Made by a program: the position numbers and the translations under genes
DNA from: Streptomyces sp. NRRL WC-3605
GTDB lineage: Bacteria; Actinomycetota; Actinomycetes; Streptomycetales; Streptomycetaceae
Direction of reading: 5' to 3'
Length of the DNA: 64,000 bases
Assembly: GCF_001509795.1 (NCBI RefSeq)
Contig: NZ_LLZN01000049.1
Location: 1 to 64,000, forward strand
Shown here: piece by piece, positions 43,016 through 55,445 of the stretch
Numbering within the stretch: the stretch's first letter is position 1
Layout: each line of letters begins with the position of its first letter
Notes under the pieces: generated by a model
Seen by the model: only the letters and a program-made list of their open reading frames with translations
What the model was told of the DNA's origin: nothing
Databases searched by the model: none

Positions 43016-45005
43016 TACGCGGCCCTCCTCTGCACGTCCTTCACCAGTCCGGCGATGCTGTCCGCGCGCAGCTCGTCCAGCGTCACGGCCGTACCGCCCA
43101 GTTCGCCCGCCAGCTGCCCGGCGAGACCGAGCCGCACCGGGCCCGACTCGCAGTCCACGACGACCGAGGCGACCCCGTCGGCCGCGAACAGCCGCGCCGC
43201 GCGCCCGGCCAGCGCGACCGGCTCGGGACCGCCGGTGGCCCGCCCGTCCGTCACCAGCACCACCAGCGGCCGGCGCGCGGGATCGCGCAGCCGCTCCACC
43301 CGCAGCACCTCGTGGGCCCGCAGCAGCCCCGCGGCGAGCGGGGTGCGCCCGCCGGTCGGCAGGGTCTCCAGCCGGGCCGCGGCCGCGTCCACCGACGAGG
43401 TCGGCGGCAGGGCCACCTCGGCGGCCGACCCCCGGAACGTCACCAGCCCCACCTTGTCCCGCCGCTGGTAGGCGTCCAGCAGCAGCGACAGCACGGCGCC
43501 CTTCACGGCGCCCATCCGCTGCCGTGCCGCCATCGACCCGGAGGCGTCGACGACGAAGAGCACGAGGTTGCCCTCGCGGCCCTCGCGGGTGGCCTGCCGC
43601 AGATCGTCCCGGCGCACGACCAGGCCCGGCCCGGACCGTCCGCGAGCCCGCTGGTGCGGGGCCGCCGCCCGCACGGTCGCCGCGAGGTGCAGCTTCGTCA
43701 GCGCACCCCGGGGGCGCCGGGCGCCCGTCGTCCGCCCGTGCTCGGTCCGCGCCCGGGACCGCCGGCCGGCGGCGCCCTCACCGATCCCGGGCACGCTCAG
43801 CACCTTGGTGCGGAAGGGCTCCGAGGCCCGTGCGGGCGACTGCTCACCCGCCCCTGACGGCTGCGGCTGCCCGTTCTCACCGGCCTCGGGCCGGGCCGCG
43901 GTGTCGCCGTCGCCCTGGGGCGCGTCGTCGGGGTCCGGCCGGCCGCCGCCCCCGCCGGGCCCGTCCGGACCGGAATCCGGGTCGGGGTCGTCGTCCGGTC
44001 CGCCGAACTCCTCCAGCGTCTCGTCGAGCTTGTCCTCGTCCAGGCCGGGCGCGTCGAAGGGGTTGCGGCGCCTGCGGTGCGGCAGCGCGAGCAGCGCCGC
44101 CTGCCGGACGTCCTCGGCGAGCACGTCGGTGCGCCCCGCCCACGCGGCCAGCGCGGTGGCCGTGCGGGCCATCACGATGTCGGCGCGCATCCCGTCCACC
44201 TCGAACGCGGCACAGGTCGCCGCGATCTGCCGCAGCGCGCCGTCGCCGAGCCGCACCGACGGCAGCAACTCCCGCGCCGCGACGATCCGTTGCCGGACGG
44301 CCGCCTCCTCGTCCGCCCAACGGGCCGCGAAGCCGGCCGGGTCGTCGTCGTACGCGAGGCGCCGCCGGACGACCTCGACCCGCTGGTCCGGCTCCCGGGA
44401 CGCCGCGACCTCGACGGTCAGCCCGAACCGGTCCAGCAACTGCGGCCGCAGCTCGCCCTCTTCGGGGTTCATGGTGCCGACGAGCAGGAACTTCGAGGCG
44501 TGCCGCACGGAGACGCCCTCGCGTTCCACGTACGACGCGCCCATCGCCGCCGCGTCCAGCAGCAGGTCGACGAGGTGGTCGTGGAGGAGGTTCACCTCGT
44601 CGACGTAGAGGATGCCCCGGTGTGCGTCGGCGAGCAGGCCCGGCTCGAACGCCTTGACGCCCTCGGCGAGCGCCCGCTCGATGTCCAGGGCGCCGACCAG
44701 CCGGTCCTCGGAGGCGCCGACCGGCAGCTCCACCATGCGGGCCGGCCGGGACGCGCCGGCGGTGTCCTCGTGCGGCCCGTCCGGGCAGCCCGGGTCGGGA
44801 GCGGCCGGATCGCACGAGAACCGGCACCCGGCGACCACCGGCACCGCGGGCAGCAGCGCCGACAGCGCCCGTACGGCCGTCGACTTCGCCGTGCCCTTCT
44901 CGCCGCGCACCAGCACCCCGCCGACCGCCGGGGAGACGGCGTTCAGCAGCAGCGCGAGCCGCAGGTCGTCCTGGCCGACGACGGCCGTGAAAGGAAAGGG
45001 GGTCG

Positions 45006-45009
<4 letters not shown>
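43015..45009 (-). CDS. Chelatase AAA+/VWA subunit (ChlI-ChlD fusion) for CobN
   Basis: A 664-residue fusion. The N-terminal AAA+ module has Walker A GEKGTAKST (36-44), LYVDEVNLLHDHLVDLLLDAA and VGTMNPEEGELRPQLLDRFGL, as in magnesium chelatase subunit I. An acidic Pro/Gly-rich linker (about 330-400) leads to a VWA domain with MIDAS motif DASGSM near residue 487 and VTDGRATGG. Next to cobN it probably plays the CobS/CobT role in cobalt insertion. The GTG at 45009 overlaps cobN by 4 bp. Confidence 0.93.
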
Positions 45010-48655
<3,646 letters not shown>

Positions 48656-48659
<4 letters not shown>

Positions 48660-50164
48660 GCGGGCGCTCCCGGGGAGATGAAGGGCAGTCCTCGCGGCGC
48701 GCCCGACTCGATGAGCCGCCACAGCGCGTCCGTGTCCGCGTGCTGTTCGATCAGGTCGCCGAGCCGGTCGAGCTGCTCCTCGCGCAGCGCGGCGAACGAC
48801 GTGCCGGGCGCCGGTACGAAGCGGCGGCCCGCGGCGGCCGCCACCTCCCGCAGGAAGGCGCGCCGGAAGGCGTCCGACTCCAGGGAGCCGTGCCAGTGGG
48901 TGCCCCAGGTCTGACCGACCCGGCAGCCGTCCAGGAAGGGTTCACCCGCCAGGACCTCGGCGACCCCGTGATGGATCTCGTACCCCTCGACCCGCTCGCC
49001 GAGCGCCTCACCGGTCGGCCGGGTCAGGGTCTTCTCGCGGGCGAACCGCACCCGCACGGGCAGCAGGCCGAGGCCGTCGACATGCCCGGCGCGGCTCTCG
49101 ACGTCGTCCTCGATGTGCTCGCCGAGGAGCTGGAAGCCGCCGCAGACACCGAGGATCGGGCGGCCCTCGGCGGCCCGGCGCACCAGGGCCTTCGCCAGCC
49201 CCCGCTCCCGCAGCCACGCCAGGGCACGGACCGTGCCCCGGGTGCCGGGCACCACCACGAGGTCCGCGTCGGCCAGCTCCTCCGGCCGGTCCACGAACCG
49301 CACGACGACGCCCGGTTCGGCGGCGAGCGCGTCGACGTCCGTGAAGTTGGACATCAGCGGCACCGCGCACACGGCGACCCGCAGCACGTCCTCGCCGACC
49401 GGGGCGCTCACCTCGGACTCGCGCACCGCCCCGCGCAGCGAGACCCGCAGGCCGTCCTCCTCGTCGATGCCGAGACCGTGCCGGAACGGCAGCACGCCGT
49501 ACGTCCGCCGTCCGGTGAGTCCGTGCAGCATGTCCAGGCCGGGTTCGAGCAGCGAGACGTCGCCGCGGAACTTGTTGACGAGGAACCCGGCGACCAGTTC
49601 CTGGTCCTCGCGCGACAGCAGCGCGACGGTCCCGAAGAACGAGGCGAAGACACCGCCCCGGTCGATGTCGCCCACGACCAGCACCGGCAGCCGGGCCCCG
49701 CGCGCGATCCCCATGTTCACGATGTCGGTGCGCCGCAGGTTGATCTCGGCCGGGGAACCGGCGCCCTCGCAGATCACCGCGTCGTAGGAGGCCCGCAGTT
49801 CGGCGAGGGAGTCCAGCACGGTGCCGAGCAGCCGCTGCTGCCGTCCGCCGTGGTAGCCGCGCGCGCTCATCTCGCCCACCGGCCTGCCCAGCAGCACCAC
49901 CTGACTGCTCTGGTCCCCACCCGGCTTCAGCAGGACGGGGTTCATCAGCGCGGTCGGCTCGATTCGGCACGCCTGGGCCTGCATGGCCTGCGCCCGCCCG
50001 ATCTCCGCGCCCTCGCGGGTGACGAACGAGTTCAGCGACATGTTCTGCGCCTTGAACGGCGCGACCTTCACACCCTGCCGGACCAGCCAGCGGCAGATTC
50101 CGGCGGTGACGACGCTCTTGCCCGCGTCGGAGGTCGTTCCGGCGACGAGGAGTCCGCCCTTCAC
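48656..50164 (-). CDS. cobQ: Cobyric acid synthase
   Basis: A 502-residue amidotransferase with N-terminal VAGTTSDAGKSVVTAGICRWL, KAQNMSLNSFVTREGAEIGRAQAMQAQAC, and a glutamine amidotransferase half with catalytic Cys in ILGVCGGFQLLGEHIED and His in GTHWHGSLES. It amidates positions b, d, e and g. The GTG at 50164 overlaps the cobD stop by 4 bp. Confidence 0.97.
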
Positions 50165-51120
50165 GAGGCACGTCCTCTCACCGCGCGACGCCCGAGCAGG
50201 AGCCGCGCCCCGGCGCACACTCCCAGCGCGAGCACCCCCACCCGCTGTGAGAGCCGCACGGCCCGCTCGATGTCGGTGACCTGGACGGCCCGTCCGGCGG
50301 CGCCGTTGAGCACGGGCCGGTGCTCCACCCGCCCGCCGTACGACAGCGTCCCGCCGAGCCGCACTCCGAGCGCGCCCGCGAACGACGCCTCCACGGGGCC
50401 CGCGTTGGGGCTCGGATGCCGGTGGGCGTCGGCGCGCCAGGCCCGTACGGCACCCCGGGGATCGCCGCCGGCGACGGCGGCCAGCGCGGCGGTCAGCCGG
50501 GCCCCCGGCCAGCCGGCGACGTCGTCCAGACGGGCCGAAGCCCAGCCGTAGCGGCGATACTTGGGGGAGCGATGCCCGACCATGGCGTCGAGCGTGTTGA
50601 CGGCCCGGAACCCGGCGAGGCCCGGCACCCCGGCGACGGCCCCCCAGACGAGGGCGCCGACCACGGCGTCCGAGGTGTTCTCGGCGACGGACTCGACGAC
50701 GGCCCGCGCGATCCCGTCGGCGTCCAGCGCCTGCGGGTCCCGGCCGCACAGATGCGGCAGCCGCGCCCGAGCCGCCTCGACGTCCCCGGCCTCCAGGGCA
50801 CGTCCGATCGCCCGGGCCTCCCGGGCGAGCGAGGTGCCGCCGACGACGGCCCAGGTGACGGCTCCGGTCAGGGCGACGGAGGCGGCGGGGGAGGGGCGCA
50901 CGGTGCGTGCGCCGAGCGCGGCGGCCGCCACGGCGCCACCGGCGCACACGGCGGTGTGCAGCACACCCCAGGCGCGGTGGTCGCGCCACAACACTTGTTC
51001 CACGGCGCCCGCGGCACGTCCGAACGCGGCGACCGGATGCCCACGGCGTGGATCGCCGAGCAGCAGGTCACCGAGGAGTCCGGCGGCGGCGCCGTACGCG
51101 AAGACGCGTTCGGCACGCAT
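50161..51120 (-). CDS. cobD: Adenosylcobinamide-phosphate synthase (CbiB/CobD)
   Basis: A 319-residue membrane enzyme with several hydrophobic segments and family motifs GDLLLGDPRRGHPVAAFGR, LPHLCGRDPQALDADGIARAVVESVAENTSDAVVGALVWG and VNTLDAMVGHRSPKYRRYGWASARLDD. It joins aminopropanol phosphate to cobyric acid. It is the first full gene of the operon. No Shine-Dalgarno precedes the ATG at 51120, but a 19-codon leader ORF stops 5 nt upstream, so translation may depend on reinitiation. Confidence 0.95.
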   Translation of the reverse strand: MRAERVFAYGAAAGLLGDLLLGDPRRGHPVAAFGRAAGAVEQVLWRDHRAWGVLHTAVCAGGAVAAAALGARTVRPSPAASVALTGAVTWAVVGGTSLAREARAIGRALEAGDVEAARARLPHLCGRDPQALDADGIARAVVESVAENTSDAVVGALVWGAVAGVPGLAGFRAVNTLDAMVGHRSPKYRRYGWASARLDDVAGWPGARLTAALAAVAGGDPRGAVRAWRADAHRHPSPNAGPVEASFAGALGVRLGGTLSYGGRVEHRPVLNGAAGRAVQVTDIERAVRLSQRVGVLALGVCAGARLLLGRRAVRGRAS

Positions 51121-51125
51121 CGGGT

Positions 51126-51185
51126 TCAGCCGGTGGTGGCGTCAGACAGAGGTCCGGTACTGCGTGACGATCGGCAGGCGAGCAT
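51126..51185 (-). CDS. 19-codon leader ORF between riboswitch and cobD
   Basis: The minus-strand ORF starts at the ATG at 51185, 8 nt after GAGGAC, and ends with TGA at 51126, 5 nt before the cobD ATG. The peptide is MLACRSSRSTGPLSDATTG. The strong ribosome-binding site here and its absence before cobD suggest that the riboswitch controls this ORF and cobD is read by coupling. The ORF's existence is direct; its use is inference. Confidence 0.5.
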   Translation of the reverse strand: MLACRSSRSTGPLSDATTG

Positions 51186-51232
51186 CGCGTGATGTCCTCA
51201 CTCAGGGTGTCCACGCCCTGGTTCGACGAGAC

Positions 51233-51325
51233 CGGCGGCGAGAGTTCCTGGCTCCCGGGGGTTTCTACCCCGGTGACAGTGGCGGGACCGCGCCGGATTC
51301 GCACCGGCTTCCTCTTCTGCCGCCG
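51233..51325 (-). ncRNA. Cobalamin riboswitch
   Basis: On the minus strand the aptamer shows AGAGGAAGCCGGTGCGAAT followed by CCGGCGCGGTCCCGCCACTG (the B12 box region) and then GGGAGCCAGGAACTC. The 7-bp P1 stem is GGCGGC-based, with CGGCGGC at 51325-51319 pairing to GCCGCCG at 51239-51233. It lies 113 nt upstream of cobD. By family behaviour adenosylcobalamin binding lowers operon expression. No terminator is visible right after it, so control is probably translational. Confidence 0.95.
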
Positions 51326-51339
51326 TAGATGGCTCCGGA

Positions 51340-51368
51340 AGTCCACCACGGGTCGCGACGGCCGTCAA
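51340..51368 (-). promoter_or_regulatory. Promoter of the cobalamin operon
   Basis: TTGACG (51368-51363), 17 nt, TGGACT (51345-51340). The expected start at about 51333 lies just before the riboswitch P1 stem, which supports the assignment. Confidence 0.65.
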
Positions 51369-51420
51369 CTTGCCTGTGACCTGCGACGGGAGAGTGTGCG
51401 CAGGCCCACACACACCGAAG

Positions 51421-51446
51421 GTGCGCGACGGTGTCCCGTCACGCAC
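51421..51446 (-). terminator. Terminator of the phosphate-transporter operon
   Basis: GTGCGCGACGG (51421-51431) and CCGTCACGCAC (51436-51446) form an 11-bp stem with one mismatch and a TGTC loop, 22 bp past the small membrane gene's stop. Confidence 0.7.
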
Positions 51447-51468
51447 CTCAGGAGTCACGCGCCGTACG

Positions 51469-51690
51469 TCAGGCCACGATGAGGTAGATGCCGTACGCCA
51501 CGGCCGCCGTGCACGCCGCGAAGCACGCGTAGGCGCCGGCGACGGCGAGCGCGGCCGAGTCGCCCTGCGTGACCGCCCGTTCGCGGCGCGAGAGGCCCGC
51601 GATGCCGAGGGTGAACAGGCCCACCAGGACCACCGTGACGACGAGACTGACACCGAAGACGGAGCCGAGGGCCGCCCAGTCGATCTTCAT
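51469..51690 (-). CDS. Small two-helix membrane protein linked to the phosphate transporter
   Basis: A 73-residue protein with two hydrophobic segments: FGVSLVVTVVLVGLFTLGIAGL (about 12-33) and AGAYACFAACTAAVAYGIYLIVA (about 51-73), joined by a basic SRRERAVTQGD loop. It follows the PiT gene by 37 bp and is probably cotranscribed. I recall the same pairing in other Streptomyces, suggesting an accessory role in phosphate transport, but no function is established. Confidence 0.82.
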   Translation of the reverse strand: MKIDWAALGSVFGVSLVVTVVLVGLFTLGIAGLSRRERAVTQGDSAALAVAGAYACFAACTAAVAYGIYLIVA

Positions 51691-51727
51691 GCTGCTTCCT
51701 TGTGTTGCCGGGAGGGGTGACCGGGGG

Positions 51728-52957
51728 TCAGACCGCGGCCTTGGAGGGCTCGGGTCCGGGGGCCGGTGCCGGGAGGGTGACGGCGAGGTCCTCGGTCACC
51801 GTGCCCGCGGGAGGCGGGGTGACGGCGGCCATGGCGGTGGTGACCACTCCGGCCGGCTCGTCGTCGGTGACGTTGGTGTGGTCGACGATCTCGCGGCGGG
51901 AGATCTTCCAGATCGCGAAACTGGAGGCGACCAGGAAGACCGCGACGGCGGCGGTGCCCCAGCTGCCGAGGCCCGTCACGTACTCGGCGAGCGCGGCGAC
52001 CAGCGCGGCGGCCGGCAGGGTCAGGGCCCAGGCGACGAACATCCGGGTGGCCGTGGACCAGCGGACCACACCGCCCTTGCGGCCGAGGCCGGCGCCCATC
52101 ACGGAGCCGGAGACGGAGTGCGTGGTGGACAGGGAGAAGCCGAGGTGGGAGGAGGCCAGGATGACCGTCGCGGCGCTGGTCTGGGCGGCGAAGCCCTGCT
52201 GCGGCTGGAGGTCGGTCAGGCCCTTGCCCATGGTGCGGATGATCCGCCAGCCGCCGAGGTAGGTGCCGAGCGCGATGGCCAGGCCGGCGGAGAGGATGAC
52301 CCAGGTGGGCGGGTCGGACTCGGGGGCGAGGGCGCCGCCGGCGACCAGGGCGAGGGTGATGATGCCCATGGTCTTCTGGGCGTCGTTGGTGCCGTGGGCG
52401 AGCGAGACGAGGCCCGCGGAGGCGATCTGGCCGGCGCGGTAGCCCTTCTTCGCGGCCTCGCCGTCGGCCTTCCTGCCGAACGTGTAGGTGAGCCGGGTGG
52501 CCAGCAGGGCCGCGACGCCCGCGACGATCGGGGCGGCGACGGCCGGGAGCAGGACCTTGGTGACGAGCACGTCGCCGTGGACGGCGCCGACGCCCGCCGA
52601 GGCGATGGCGGCGCCGATCAGGCCGCCCATCAGGGCGTGCGACGAGCTGGAGGGCAGACCCACCAGCCAGGTGAGGAGGTTCCAGAGGATCGCGCCGACC
52701 AACGCGGCGAAGATGACCTCGGGACGGATGCCGGTCTCGTCGACGAGACCCTTGGAGATCGTGTTGGCGACCTCCACCGAGAGGAAAGCGCCTACAAGGT
52801 TGAGCACGGCGGACATGGCCACCGCGACCTTGGGCTTGAGCGCACCGGTCGAGATGGTCGTGGCCATCGCGTTGGCGGTGTCGTGAAAACCGTTCGTGAA
52901 ATCGAACGCGAGCGCGGTTACCACCACGATCGCGAGGATCAGCGAGAAGTTTTCCAT
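51728..52957 (-). CDS. pitH2: Low-affinity inorganic phosphate transporter, PiT family
   Basis: A 409-residue PiT permease. The two inverted signature motifs are visible: FDFTNGFHDTANAMATTISTGAL near the N-terminus and SLAHGTNDAQKTMGIITLAL in the middle. There are about ten hydrophobic segments and a Pro-rich cytosolic tail. It imports metal-phosphate with protons. The symbol follows the S. coelicolor gene in the same context next to the cobalamin operon; orthology is inferred. A PHO-box-like repeat lies 50-70 bp upstream. Confidence 0.92.
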   Translation of the reverse strand: MENFSLILAIVVVTALAFDFTNGFHDTANAMATTISTGALKPKVAVAMSAVLNLVGAFLSVEVANTISKGLVDETGIRPEVIFAALVGAILWNLLTWLVGLPSSSSHALMGGLIGAAIASAGVGAVHGDVLVTKVLLPAVAAPIVAGVAALLATRLTYTFGRKADGEAAKKGYRAGQIASAGLVSLAHGTNDAQKTMGIITLALVAGGALAPESDPPTWVILSAGLAIALGTYLGGWRIIRTMGKGLTDLQPQQGFAAQTSAATVILASSHLGFSLSTTHSVSGSVMGAGLGRKGGVVRWSTATRMFVAWALTLPAAALVAALAEYVTGLGSWGTAAVAVFLVASSFAIWKISRREIVDHTNVTDDEPAGVVTTAMAAVTPPPAGTVTEDLAVTLPAPAPGPEPSKAAV

Positions 52958-52989
52958 TTACCCAGGCAATCGTTCGAGGTCATTGGCTC

Positions 52990-53026
52990 GATGAACGTAG
53001 GAAACCTGAGTGAACGGAAGGTGAAC
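52990..53026 (-). promoter_or_regulatory. PHO box upstream of the phosphate transporter
   Basis: On the minus strand, 11-nt direct repeats GTTCACCTTCC (53026-53016) and GTTCACTCAGG (53015-53005) match the PhoP direct-repeat consensus. A further GTTCATC lies at 52996-52990. This predicts binding by the PhoR-PhoP response regulator. Confidence 0.7.
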
Positions 53027-53049
53027 TGGGGCGGGCCGCGTGGTGTCCG

Positions 53050-53088
53050 GGAGGGAGGGTTTCCCCTATGAACGGAAGCCCTCCCTCC
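53050..53088. terminator. Long perfect hairpin in a divergent intergenic region
   Basis: GGAGGGAGGGTTTCC (53050-53064) pairs with GGAAGCCCTCCCTCC (53074-53088) with one G-T wobble and a 9-nt loop. It looks like an intrinsic terminator but sits between two genes that point away from it. With the upstream G-runs at 53027-53030 and 53032-53034 the top strand could also form a G-quadruplex. The rest of the gap 52958-53334 holds the PHO box and nothing else I recognise. Confidence 0.6.
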
Positions 53089-53334
53089 GAGGCGCCGGGA
53101 CGGGGGCGCGGCGAGGCCCGCGGGGGGCCCGTGCGGCGCCCGGCCCCACGGCCGCCGGCGAACGGACTCGGCCGTGCCGGAGACGCGTCGAAGAGATTTT
53201 GGTCACCTGTTCCACGAGCGGCGGGCTGTGTCGCACATCACCGGGCGGCGGCCGAGATGTCCGAGAGTCTCCCTTCGCTCCGAAGTGCCCCACGCACCGG
53301 CGACTTCGCGCACCGCGCCTGGCAGGATCGCCGC

Positions 53335-54036
53335 ATGGCTGACGAACGGTGGGAGCAGGGGGACGAGGGCGTCCCGTACCGGCGCACGGTGCGGCCCGAG
53401 GAGGCGGCGGCCTGGGAGGCCCTGGTCGCGACGGCCCGCCGGACCGTCGCCGACGGACTCGTGGTCGGCACGTCCGGGAACGTCTCGGTGCGCGTGGGGG
53501 ACACGGTGCTGGTCACGCCCTCCGGCGTGCCCTACGACCGGCTCACGCCCCAGGACGTCACGGGCGTCGGCCTCGACGGCCGGCAGGTGCTGGGCGCGCT
53601 GGTGCCGACCAGCGAGCTGCCCATGCACCTCGCCGTCTACGGCGCCACCGACGCCCGCGCCGTCGTGCACACCCACGCCGTCCACGCGACGGCCGTGTCG
53701 GCCCTGGTGCCCGAGCTGCCGCTGATCCACTACATGGCCGCCGCCCTCGGCGGACCCGTCCGGGTCGCCCCCTACGCGACCTACGGCACCGAGGAGTTGG
53801 CCGAGAACATGCTGCGGGCCCTCACCGGCCGCACCGCCTGCCTCCTGCGCAACCACGGCACCGTCGCCCACGGCGCCACCCTGGACCAGGCGTACGACCG
53901 CACGGCCCAGCTGGAATGGATGTGCCGCGTCTGGCTCACGGCCTCCTCGGTGCCGGGCCTGACCCCTGCCCTCCTGTCCGAGGAACAGGTGGCGGAGGTG
54001 GGGGAGCGGCTCCAGGGGTACGGGCAGAGGGGCTGA
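53335..54036 (+). CDS. Class II aldolase/adducin-family protein
   Basis: A 233-residue zinc-dependent class II aldolase-like protein. TSGNVSVRVGDTVLVTPSGVPYDRLTPQDV is the substrate-binding N-terminal part, VVHTHAVHATAVSAL supplies two zinc-binding His, and LLRNHGTVAHGATLDQAYDRTAQLEWMCR the third. Fuculose-phosphate aldolase and methylthioribulose-phosphate dehydratase both belong here and cannot be separated by eye. The ATG at 53335 has a modest AGGA. There are no pathway neighbours. Confidence 0.9.
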   Translation: MADERWEQGDEGVPYRRTVRPEEAAAWEALVATARRTVADGLVVGTSGNVSVRVGDTVLVTPSGVPYDRLTPQDVTGVGLDGRQVLGALVPTSELPMHLAVYGATDARAVVHTHAVHATAVSALVPELPLIHYMAAALGGPVRVAPYATYGTEELAENMLRALTGRTACLLRNHGTVAHGATLDQAYDRTAQLEWMCRVWLTASSVPGLTPALLSEEQVAEVGERLQGYGQRG

Positions 54037-54146
54037 CGGCCCGGGGGCGGCCATCCGCAGCCGCCCCTCCCCGCTCGGCGGCGTGCACGTCACCCCGCCC
54101 CGCCCTCCCACTGGCCGTCGGGCCGGTCGTTCCGGACACTGGACGG

Positions 54147-55271
54147 GTGCGCACTGTCCGAACGACGGCCGCAGCCGTCACCGTGGCCCTGGCCGCCGGC
54201 GCCGCGAGCGTCGCCGCCGGGCGGCTCGCCAGCGGCGCCGCCCTGACGGCGACCCCCGGCCGCCCGCTGCCCACCGAACCCCGGCTCACCGTGCACGCCA
54301 CGGCCGCCGGGCAGATCACCCTCACCCGCGACCTGGCCTCGCTGCGCCCCGGCACGTACGGCCTGGCCGGAGACGGCTCGCACGCCGTCGTCGGCCCGGT
54401 CCTCGACGACGCGCCGCACTCCGCCGACACCGTGGTCCGGCGCCTGGAGCGCGTCACCCACGGCACCCTCGAGCCCGGCGACAGCGTCTGGTTCACCCCG
54501 AACGTGTACGTCGGCAACCCGAGCGCCACCCTCGGCCTCGACCACGCCGACATCGACATCCCGGGCGAACTCGGCCCGCTGCCCGCCTGGTTCGTACCCG
54601 GCGCCCGCGGCACCTGGGTCATCGCGGTGCACGGCCTGGGCACCACCCGCGAACACGCCATGAACCTCATGCGGCCCCTCAACGCCCGCCACGTCCCGGT
54701 GCTCGCCCTCGCCTACCGGGGCGACCTCGGCGCGCCCCGCCCGCCGGACGGCCTGCACCACCTCGGCGAGACCGAGTGGCGCGACGTCGACGCCGCGATG
54801 CGCTACGCCGTGCGCTACGGCGCCCGGAAGATCGTCCTGCTCGGCTGGTCCACCGGCGCCACCATGGCTCTGCGCGCCGCCGCCCGCTCCAGCCTGCGCG
54901 ACCGGATCGCCGGGCTCGTCCTGGACTCCCCGGTGCTGAGCTGGGAGACCACGCTGCGCGCCCTCGCCTCCGCCCGCCACACCCCGAGCGCCCTGCTGCC
55001 CCTCGCCGTCCGTGCCGCCCAGGGCCGCGCGAACCTGACCGCCGACCGCCCCGGCACCGACGCCTTCGAGGGCGTCACCGTCCCCACGGTCGTCTTCCAC
55101 GGACCCGGCGACCGGGTGGCCCCCTGGACCCTGTCCCGCCGCCTGGCCAGGGCCCACCCCGACCTGGTCACCCTGCACACCGTGCGGGACGCCCCGCACG
55201 CCGCCATGTGGAACGCCGACCCGGGCTTCTACGAGGAGTCGCTGCGCCGCTTCATGACGCCGCTGGTCTGA
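54147..55271 (+). CDS. Alpha/beta-hydrolase, membrane-anchored or secreted
   Basis: A 374-residue protein with a hydrophobic N-terminal segment (TTAAAVTVALAAGAASVAAGRLA) acting as signal or anchor. The hydrolase core from about residue 150 has VIAVHGLGTTREHAMNLM, the nucleophile elbow LLGWSTGATMAL (Ser), an acid in VFHGPGDRVAP and His in DAPHAAMWN. Family members are esterases, lipases or thioesterases; the substrate is unknown. The GTG at 54147 has only weak upstream GGAC. A strong terminator follows. Confidence 0.88.
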   Translation: MRTVRTTAAAVTVALAAGAASVAAGRLASGAALTATPGRPLPTEPRLTVHATAAGQITLTRDLASLRPGTYGLAGDGSHAVVGPVLDDAPHSADTVVRRLERVTHGTLEPGDSVWFTPNVYVGNPSATLGLDHADIDIPGELGPLPAWFVPGARGTWVIAVHGLGTTREHAMNLMRPLNARHVPVLALAYRGDLGAPRPPDGLHHLGETEWRDVDAAMRYAVRYGARKIVLLGWSTGATMALRAAARSSLRDRIAGLVLDSPVLSWETTLRALASARHTPSALLPLAVRAAQGRANLTADRPGTDAFEGVTVPTVVFHGPGDRVAPWTLSRRLARAHPDLVTLHTVRDAPHAAMWNADPGFYEESLRRFMTPLV

Positions 55272-55280
55272 GACGCCCTC

Positions 55281-55309
55281 ACGGGACCGGCCCTCCCGGC
55301 CGGTCCCGT
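55281..55309 (+). terminator. Strong terminator after the alpha/beta-hydrolase gene
   Basis: ACGGGACCGGCC (55281-55292) and GGCCGGTCCCGT (55298-55309) form a perfect 12-bp stem with a 5-nt loop, 9 bp past the stop. Confidence 0.85.
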
Positions 55310-55445
55310 CCCATTCCGTTCAGGGCCGTACGACCGGCCTGTTCACGGCGCCTGGCACACGTCGGACGCCTCGCGCCGACCGTGCCCGGAGCCGCTCACG
55401 GCATTCCGTTTGGGTTTTCGGACCATCAACCGGAAGACTGCACCC

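Noticed and set aside
51198..51653. 151-codon minus-strand ORF over the riboswitch
   Set aside because: It runs through the aptamer, the cob promoter and the pitH terminator, and its sequence is explained by these RNA elements.
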